Source: Clostridia bacterium | GTDB lineage: Bacteria > Bacillota > Clostridia > Oscillospirales > Acutalibacteraceae | Assembly (NCBI GenBank): GCA_900771085.1 | Contig: CAAGMR010000024.1 | Location: 1-64,000 of the forward strand | Direction of reading: 5' to 3' | DNA length: 64,000 bases | Part shown: positions 59,006 through 64,000 of the stretch, piece after piece | How positions within the stretch are numbered: position 1 is the stretch's first letter | Layout: every line of letters begins with the position of its first letter | Position numbers and translations under genes: made by a program | Notes under the pieces: generated by a model | Told to the model about the DNA's origin: nothing | The model's database searches: none | What the model saw: only the letters and a program-made list of their open reading frames with translations

Positions 59006-60748
59006 TTATGCGTGAACCACTCTCTGATTATGATTGAGATCGTAATCTGATGCAAGTTTCTTGTAGTCAATCTTGTCCATACCTGTCATTGGCATCTCGT
59101 CGATAACAACAACATCACATGGGCGTCCACGTTCTTCAATTTCTTCGTCAATGAGTTTCCAGAGAGCTGCAACAGTCTCTTCCTTCTTTGTAGGGTCTTC
59201 AAGTTTAACAACTGCAAGCGGAAGCTGTCCCTGTAAGTGGTCGTTGTCGTTTACGCCAACTACTGCAACTGCTTCAACATTCTTTACTGTGCCAAGCTGA
59301 CCCTCAGTACCAACCGGGAATACCTTATGACCATCAAATCTTGTGATCATTCTCTTAATACGGCCCTTGATGAAAATAAATCCATCCTCATCCATGTATC
59401 CGATATCGCCACTGTGAACCCATACTGTTCCATCAGGATGTGTTCTCATGGTACGAGCGGTTTCTTCAGGGTCTGCGAAATAGCCCTTCATGAGTGCAGG
59501 ACCGGACATGCAGAGTTCGCCTTCCTCGTTATAACTTAATTCCTCTGTTGTTCCCGGCTTAAATACACTTACTACCGTGCTAAGAAGCGGATAACCTACA
59601 CTAAGGCTCTTTACGTTATTTCTGCAACCACAGGAAGCAGCTGAAGAAACTTCGCTCATACCATATCCCTGTGAAATTGGATACTTTGCGCCTCTGCTGA
59701 GAAGGAAATCATTAAGTTTCTCTTCAAGACCGGCATTGATTGTGTCACCGCCGGAGCCGCAAGTATACATGAAATCAAGTCTGAGGCCTTTCTTTGCCTC
59801 TTTACTGTTCATTAACTTCTCATAATGAGTAGGTACAAGCATTGTGTGGTTTGGCTTATATTTCTTAATAAGGTGACCTACCTTATCAGGTTCAAACTTC
59901 GGAATCATAATTACTTCTGCACCAAATACCAATGGCATATGAAGACTTGATACAAGTCCATATGATGAGAAGCATGGTACGATATTGAGATATCTCTGTT
60001 CTCTTGTGTACTTAACCTGGCAAGCGCCAAAGTCCTGAAGAAGAGCTGAGAAACCAAGGTCTGTAATCATAACGCCCTTTGGACGTCCTGTTGTACCACC
60101 TGTCAATGTGATTGCAGCTGCATGATCCTTTGAGAATGGAGCAGGTTCACATGTATCGGTGTCAACGCCATAAGAAATGAATGTCTTCCAGTTTACTGTC
60201 TTATCTGTGTATTCAATCTTTGGAGCAGGCATCTTAAGCTGCTTTGCATGTCTGATGATGAAAGGCATGTTGTTTTCAACTTTGATAATAACTACCTTGC
60301 CTATACCAAGTTCGTCAAGTCCATCTTTTACAGCGTCATATGCCAGGTCAATGCATACAAAAACATCAGAACCGGATGCTTCTACAAACTCAAGGATTTC
60401 TTTTCCGCTTCTTCTTGGGTCAAGAGTAAGCATTGTTGCACCAATCTTACTGAGGGCATAAAGACAATAAGTAACTTCAGGAAGTGTGCCTGAGCATACA
60501 GGAACTGTATCTCCTGCTTTAATTCCGAGAGCTCTGAAGGATTTAACTGTTTCTTCGATATGCTCATGGATTTCACCGTAAGTAATAACCTTATCAAAGA
60601 AGTTGATAGCTTTGTTTCCTTCAAAGCCTGTTGAGCCTCTCATGAAAGCCTGATAGATAGTTTCCTCTGGAACAGATGCATTCCAGTCCTCCTCAAGGAA
60701 ATACTTTTTCCAAGGCTTCTCTACGCTTGGTAATCTTTTTTCTGACAT
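59006..60748 (-). CDS. Acyl-CoA ligase (AMP-binding, class I adenylate-forming)
   Basis: The 580-residue enzyme activates a carboxylic acid through an acyl-AMP to the CoA ester. The core motifs are present in order: TLTGGTTGRPKGV (P-loop), QGYGMSEVSS, VHSGDIGYMDEDGFIFIKGR and the catalytic C-terminal Lys in MTGMDKIDYKKLA. The substrate is unclear; the motif set fits medium- to long-chain or aromatic acids. ATG at 60748 is preferred because GGAGG lies nine bases upstream; the ATG at 60769 has no SD. It is the first gene before tetR. Confidence 0.9.
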   Translation of the reverse strand: MSEKRLPSVEKPWKKYFLEEDWNASVPEETIYQAFMRGSTGFEGNKAINFFDKVITYGEIHEHIEETVKSFRALGIKAGDTVPVCSGTLPEVTYCLYALSKIGATMLTLDPRRSGKEILEFVEASGSDVFVCIDLAYDAVKDGLDELGIGKVVIIKVENNMPFIIRHAKQLKMPAPKIEYTDKTVNWKTFISYGVDTDTCEPAPFSKDHAAAITLTGGTTGRPKGVMITDLGFSALLQDFGACQVKYTREQRYLNIVPCFSSYGLVSSLHMPLVFGAEVIMIPKFEPDKVGHLIKKYKPNHTMLVPTHYEKLMNSKEAKKGLRLDFMYTCGSGGDTINAGLEEKLNDFLLSRGAKYPISQGYGMSEVSSAASCGCRNNVKSLSVGYPLLSTVVSVFKPGTTEELSYNEEGELCMSGPALMKGYFADPEETARTMRTHPDGTVWVHSGDIGYMDEDGFIFIKGRIKRMITRFDGHKVFPVGTEGQLGTVKNVEAVAVVGVNDNDHLQGQLPLAVVKLEDPTKKEETVAALWKLIDEEIEERGRPCDVVVIDEMPMTGMDKIDYKKLASDYDLNHNQRVVHA

Positions 60749-60797
60749 TTGGGTGTTCCTCCTATCCATATTTGGTGTGTTTTCTTAAAAATACAGA

Positions 60798-60825
60798 ATA
60801 ATAGCGAAAATTAGTCTATTATCAA
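60798..60825 (-). promoter_or_regulatory. Promoter candidate of the acyl-CoA ligase gene
   Basis: TTGATA (60820-60825) and TATTAT (60798-60803) on the minus strand, spacing 16 bp. Confidence 0.45.
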
Positions 60826-60929
60826 TTTAAATGTATACTGTGAGCAATTACTCTCCCACAACAAAAACGCAACTTGTGTTGGATTTCCGTACATCATTGA
60901 CATTCTTTTAACAAAAAATCGACATTTTG

Positions 60930-60965
60930 ACATAAAATAAATCCCGTTACGTTGTTGTAACGGGA
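60930..60965 (-). terminator. Intrinsic terminator behind the GTPase gene
   Basis: A perfect 9-bp stem (60942-60950 with 60957-60965), six-base loop, and a T-rich tail on the minus strand. Confidence 0.8.
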
Positions 60966-60997
60966 CTTGTTTTTGTTGACTATTCACAAATTGTATT

Positions 60998-62071
60998 CTA
61001 AATTCGCATCTCTGCAAGTTCCAGAGCAAGCTTTCCGAGAGAATATGTACCTGCTCCTGCAACATATGACTTAATGAAAGGTATGCGTCTGATGAAGCGC
61101 ATATTGACTACCTTACGTCCAATGCGTGAGGTTGCATCTGACTTGTCAACAAGTCTAAGCAATCTTTCAGTTCCGGAATCATCAAGAGCAAATTCATTTG
61201 AGATTCTGTTGAGCATATTTCTCTGAATATCTTTGATAAAGTCACCATCCGGCTTCTCGGTTGGAAGGAAAGCGACTAAAGCGGAAGCGGCAGTCGCAGT
61301 CTTAACATAGGACTCGGCTGAGCGCTTAAGCACCTTTACTGACATACGCTCCATTATCTCGGTGTTTACATCTTTCGCATGCGGCATCATCTCTTTTGTA
61401 AGATCAAGAAGTCTGTCTGTGCCATATGCGTCAATCTTGCTGTTTTTATCAATAACAAACTCTTTGGCAAGAATTGAAACTATGCCATTGATATTGAGTT
61501 TTCTCTTCTTTCTGTATTTGAAAAGAACCTTTTTGAAGGTTTTCTCGTTCTCCTCTGCAGCTTCCTTTGAGTAGTTCTTGGTGAAGATTACGATGATTGG
61601 AACATTCTTCCACATCTTGGAAACTCTTGCGATATTGTCCAGAGAATTCTTGGAAATGCGCTGAGACTGAGCGTCAATGCAGAACCAGATGGCATGAATT
61701 ACGTTATCTGAGTTCTCCATCTTGAGGCCCTTTTCAGACCATTTCTTAACTGCTCTCTTTATCTTCTGCTGTCTGAGAACACCGTATTCGAAACCGATTG
61801 TGTCAACAAGTCTGAACGGAAGGCCTTCTGACTCGTATGACTTCATTGACTTTGTAACGGAATCTCCTTTGCCGGTTCTGGCAACTTCTTTGCCTATAAT
61901 GGCGTTTATCAATGTACTTTTTCCAGCTCCGGAGACACCCATTACGAGAATGTTCATCTTATCATTTACACTGAAATTCTTTTCGCGAAGTTTCTGCTTT
62001 CTGTCGTTGCGTTTTGAAGCAACTGATTCACCGGCAGCTCCGACTTTAGATGCAAGGTTATCAATATTCAT
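60998..62071 (-). CDS. Era-like/HSR1-type GTPase with C-terminal helical region
   Basis: The 357-residue protein has a basic N-terminal helix, a P-loop GVSGAGKST (45-53), a switch-I Thr region, G3 DTIG (90-93) and the G4-like FTKN near residue 167, where the usual Asp (TKxD) is Tyr-Ser, so base specificity is uncertain. The last 110 residues are mostly helical and contain weakly hydrophobic segments near 258-268 and 340-350 that may touch membranes. Its role is unknown; similar GTPases with DUF697-like tails exist. It follows the esterase gene by 18 bp. Confidence 0.8.
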   Translation of the reverse strand: MNIDNLASKVGAAGESVASKRNDRKQKLREKNFSVNDKMNILVMGVSGAGKSTLINAIIGKEVARTGKGDSVTKSMKSYESEGLPFRLVDTIGFEYGVLRQQKIKRAVKKWSEKGLKMENSDNVIHAIWFCIDAQSQRISKNSLDNIARVSKMWKNVPIIVIFTKNYSKEAAEENEKTFKKVLFKYRKKRKLNINGIVSILAKEFVIDKNSKIDAYGTDRLLDLTKEMMPHAKDVNTEIMERMSVKVLKRSAESYVKTATAASALVAFLPTEKPDGDFIKDIQRNMLNRISNEFALDDSGTERLLRLVDKSDATSRIGRKVVNMRFIRRIPFIKSYVAGAGTYSLGKLALELAEMRI

Positions 62072-62089
62072 GATTTCTTCTCCAACTGA

Positions 62090-62959
62090 TTATTTAAAAA
62101 TCCATCTTATTGTATCAGGCAAAAGAGATGCGGCATATCTGTAATTGTGGCCGCCCTCTCCAATGTTAAGCTCGTAATCGTATCCGGCTTCCTTCAATGC
62201 CTCTGCCATTAGTATGTTGAGCTGTTTCCACTCGCCCAGACCAAAGTTCGCGTCCTGCTCACCGGAGGAAAGAGATACCTTAATGTTTCTCTTCTCCTCT
62301 GTTCTGATCTTTTGCGGATAAAGATTTCCGCCACGCAGGTCAGCAAAGCTGCCGCAGTGGCAGATAACCTTGTCGAAGACATCGGGTCTGTGCCATGCAG
62401 CAGTAAAGGCACCATTGCCTGCACTGCTAAGGCCGCATATGCAGTGTCCGCCGTCTGTCAAAGGTATATTCGCTGCAACAAGAGGATATATTTCATCTAT
62501 TATAAAGTTTACAAATCTGTCGTCAACACTATCATACTCAATGCTGCGGTTATCTGTTCCACCCATGCCGTTCGGGTAGCCCGGACCTTTATCTCCCGGT
62601 CCCACAAAAACGGCTATCATGTTAGGAATATCGCCGTCTGCGAGGAGATTGTCAATGCAATAGTGCACTTTGCAGGCCATGAGGTACTCGAGTCCATCGA
62701 GGAAGAACATAACCCTTGCAGGTTCATCTTTTCTGTAGTTTACAGGGAGATAAACCCACCAGTCATGTTTTACTCCAGGGTATGCCTTACAGTCCTCGAG
62801 GACAAAGTGAGCTGCCCTGTTGTAAGTTGCGCCCTCTCTCTTTGTTGAGTCCGGATGAATGGTATATGAGTCTTCTGCGAGCATGGCCTTTAAGAAGGCT
62901 GCTCTTGTTTCTTCGCTGAGTCCGGTCAGAGCCGCAACGAAATCCTGTGGTGTTGCCAT
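62090..62959 (-). CDS. Esterase, alpha/beta-hydrolase (esterase D/enterochelin esterase family)
   Basis: The 289-residue cytoplasmic enzyme (no signal peptide) has the nucleophile elbow GLSSAG (Ser178), a probable catalytic Asp236 in SGEQDANFG and His271 in GEGGHNYRY. The oxyanion strand VMFFLDGLEYL is typical of the esterase D group. The natural ester is unknown; relatives deacylate xylan side chains, siderophores or feruloyl groups. It shares one base with the MFS gene (TAATG), so the two are likely a transport-hydrolysis pair. Confidence 0.85.
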   Translation of the reverse strand: MATPQDFVAALTGLSEETRAAFLKAMLAEDSYTIHPDSTKREGATYNRAAHFVLEDCKAYPGVKHDWWVYLPVNYRKDEPARVMFFLDGLEYLMACKVHYCIDNLLADGDIPNMIAVFVGPGDKGPGYPNGMGGTDNRSIEYDSVDDRFVNFIIDEIYPLVAANIPLTDGGHCICGLSSAGNGAFTAAWHRPDVFDKVICHCGSFADLRGGNLYPQKIRTEEKRNIKVSLSSGEQDANFGLGEWKQLNILMAEALKEAGYDYELNIGEGGHNYRYAASLLPDTIRWIFK

Positions 62960-64000
62960 TAGTTTACTTCTTTCTTTTCACTTCTGAGAATCATTAAGAA
63001 TGGAATGATTGAGAATAGTATTACAATTCCTCCAACAAGGAAAATGTTTTCGTTAGGGATATACTGCATCTGTCCACTGGCTGTATCAAGGAACTGTTCT
63101 CCGCCTGTCTTAACGACTGCCTCTCCGATAACTGAACCGAAGATCATTGGGATAAGCACGAAGAAGAGAACCCAGATGCCTTCGAACTGGCCTTTGGAAT
63201 CTCTCGGATAAAGCTGCTTTGCCCAGACCTTGCATGTCTGAAGAATTGCAACATAGCCTATGCCGATTACAAAGATACCGATGAAGATAATAGGGTTGAA
63301 TATCTTTGTGCTATCTATGTTTTCAGGTCTTATGAGATACGCAAGAGCGCAGCCGACAGCGTTGATAATAACGCCGGCAAACGCGATGTACCTGTGGTAT
63401 CCCCTGTTGATAAGCTTACTTATAGGGATGGCAAAAAGCATTGCAAGTCCAAGAGGTACAGCCTCAATGATACCCATCTGATCCGGTGTGAATCCGAGGT
63501 AATGGATGATGAAATTGCCGATGTAAGCAAAGTAAACATTAAAGCCTGAGAAGAATACCGCAATGCCTACATGAACCAGGGCAAGTTCCTTATGTTTAAA
63601 GAACTCTTTGAAATTGAACACCAGAGCAAACTGATGCCAGAAGCTTCCCTTCTTTGAAGGCGCCACATCGTATTCAGGACCCAGGGCAAACAATGTAAAT
63701 ATACCAAAAGCAATTACTGCAGCGCCCATCACAAGGAAGAGGCGCATGTAGTTATCGTTGCTTCCGACAAGGAAGCCGCCGATAACGGTTCCGAGTATCG
63801 TTCCGATAACCGGCTGAGTCGCCAGTGCGGCTCCTATGCCGCCACGGTTTTCATTGGTCATTATGTCATTGCACCAGGTATTAAAGGCAGAGTCGTTACC
63901 CATAGAGCCAAAGAAACTCATTATGGTATCTGCCATTACAACCATGATGGCAAGAAGAGTATACATTTCACGGCTGATAAACTGAGTCAGTCCAAAGCCT
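62959..64000 (-). CDS. MFS transporter, 5' end outside the window
   Basis: The reading frame is open to the window edge, so the N-terminus is missing; about 347 residues remain. Ten or so TM helices are visible, with a glycine-rich helix GTILGTVIGGFLVG, the charged inter-domain loop around EYDVAPSKKGSFWHQ, and the C-terminal half in the usual MFS pattern. Likely a sugar or oligosaccharide uptake or export carrier, as suggested by the linked esterase; substrate cannot be told from this part. An internal ATG at 63966 is not the true start, because the sequence before it reads GFGLTQFISRE without stop. Confidence 0.85.
   Translation of the reverse strand, partial: GFGLTQFISREMYTLLAIMVVMADTIMSFFGSMGNDSAFNTWCNDIMTNENRGGIGAALATQPVIGTILGTVIGGFLVGSNDNYMRLFLVMGAAVIAFGIFTLFALGPEYDVAPSKKGSFWHQFALVFNFKEFFKHKELALVHVGIAVFFSGFNVYFAYIGNFIIHYLGFTPDQMGIIEAVPLGLAMLFAIPISKLINRGYHRYIAFAGVIINAVGCALAYLIRPENIDSTKIFNPIIFIGIFVIGIGYVAILQTCKVWAKQLYPRDSKGQFEGIWVLFFVLIPMIFGSVIGEAVVKTGGEQFLDTASGQMQYIPNENIFLVGGIVILFSIIPFLMILRSEKKEVN

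Overview
The window looks like chromosomal DNA of a low-to-mid GC Firmicute of class Clostridia, most likely a Lachnospiraceae-type anaerobe. The evidence is the gene order yicC-remA-gmk-rpoZ-priA-def-fmt-rsmB-rlmN-prpC-prkC-rsgA, a V-type ATPase operon, ScpA/ScpB, CdaA/CdaR, a GerW (YtfJ) sporulation-type protein, a T-box leader, SD-rich starts and consensus TTGACA/TATAAT promoters. No phage, transposase or CRISPR array is visible. Almost all genes are on the minus strand; only rnhA, prs and one small orphan gene are on the plus strand.

Layout (minus-strand blocks are transcribed right to left). 1-252: three tandem 84-bp units with overlapping inverted repeats, then rnhA (+). 808-16587: one long housekeeping operon from a strong promoter at 16559-16587: yicC, remA, gmk, rpoZ, priA, def, fmt, a membrane Zn-peptidase, rsmB, rlmN, the PrpC/PrkC phosphatase-kinase pair and rsgA. 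It ends in an unusual trio: a two-TM protein with an acidic tail, a hybrid-cluster-protein homologue that seems to have lost every metal ligand, and a small membrane protein. 16589-30479: rluB, then a block with ytfJ, DUF2953, scpBA, an M50 protease, prmC, DUF1385, a two-component system, an FG-GAP-like protein, cdaR-cdaA, ispF, a cyclophilin and a DUF695/RraB-like protein. 30627-30713: tRNA-Leu(UAA). 30768-38852: a compact histidine operon hisZGDCBHAFI plus a PHP-type histidinol phosphatase, without hisE. 38933-40762: trxA-trxB-gpx thiol redox operon. 40843-42470: pgi. 42537-51371: V-type ATPase operon H-I-K-E-C-F-A-B-D whose proteolipid carries a complete sodium-binding signature. 51463-52764: divergent prs. 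52821-55051: small regulatory and orphan genes, including a HEPN-like/CBS fusion. 55102-56811: trpB2 behind a tryptophan T-box. 56816-64000: a pyruvyl-transferase-like gene, a TetR regulator, an acyl-CoA ligase, a GTPase, an esterase and a truncated MFS transporter.

Functionally the window joins translation and nucleotide housekeeping, envelope sensing (PASTA kinase, two-component system, c-di-AMP synthesis), amino-acid synthesis (His, Trp), thiol peroxide defence and ion-motive ATPase energetics. The item most likely to be new is the ligand-less Hcp-like protein at 1387-3174 and its membrane neighbours. Secondary candidates are the 84-bp repeat array, the HEPN-CBS protein and a promoter embedded in a terminator hairpin at 58261-58315. 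All family assignments come from reading motifs and recalled family sequences; no database search was run.
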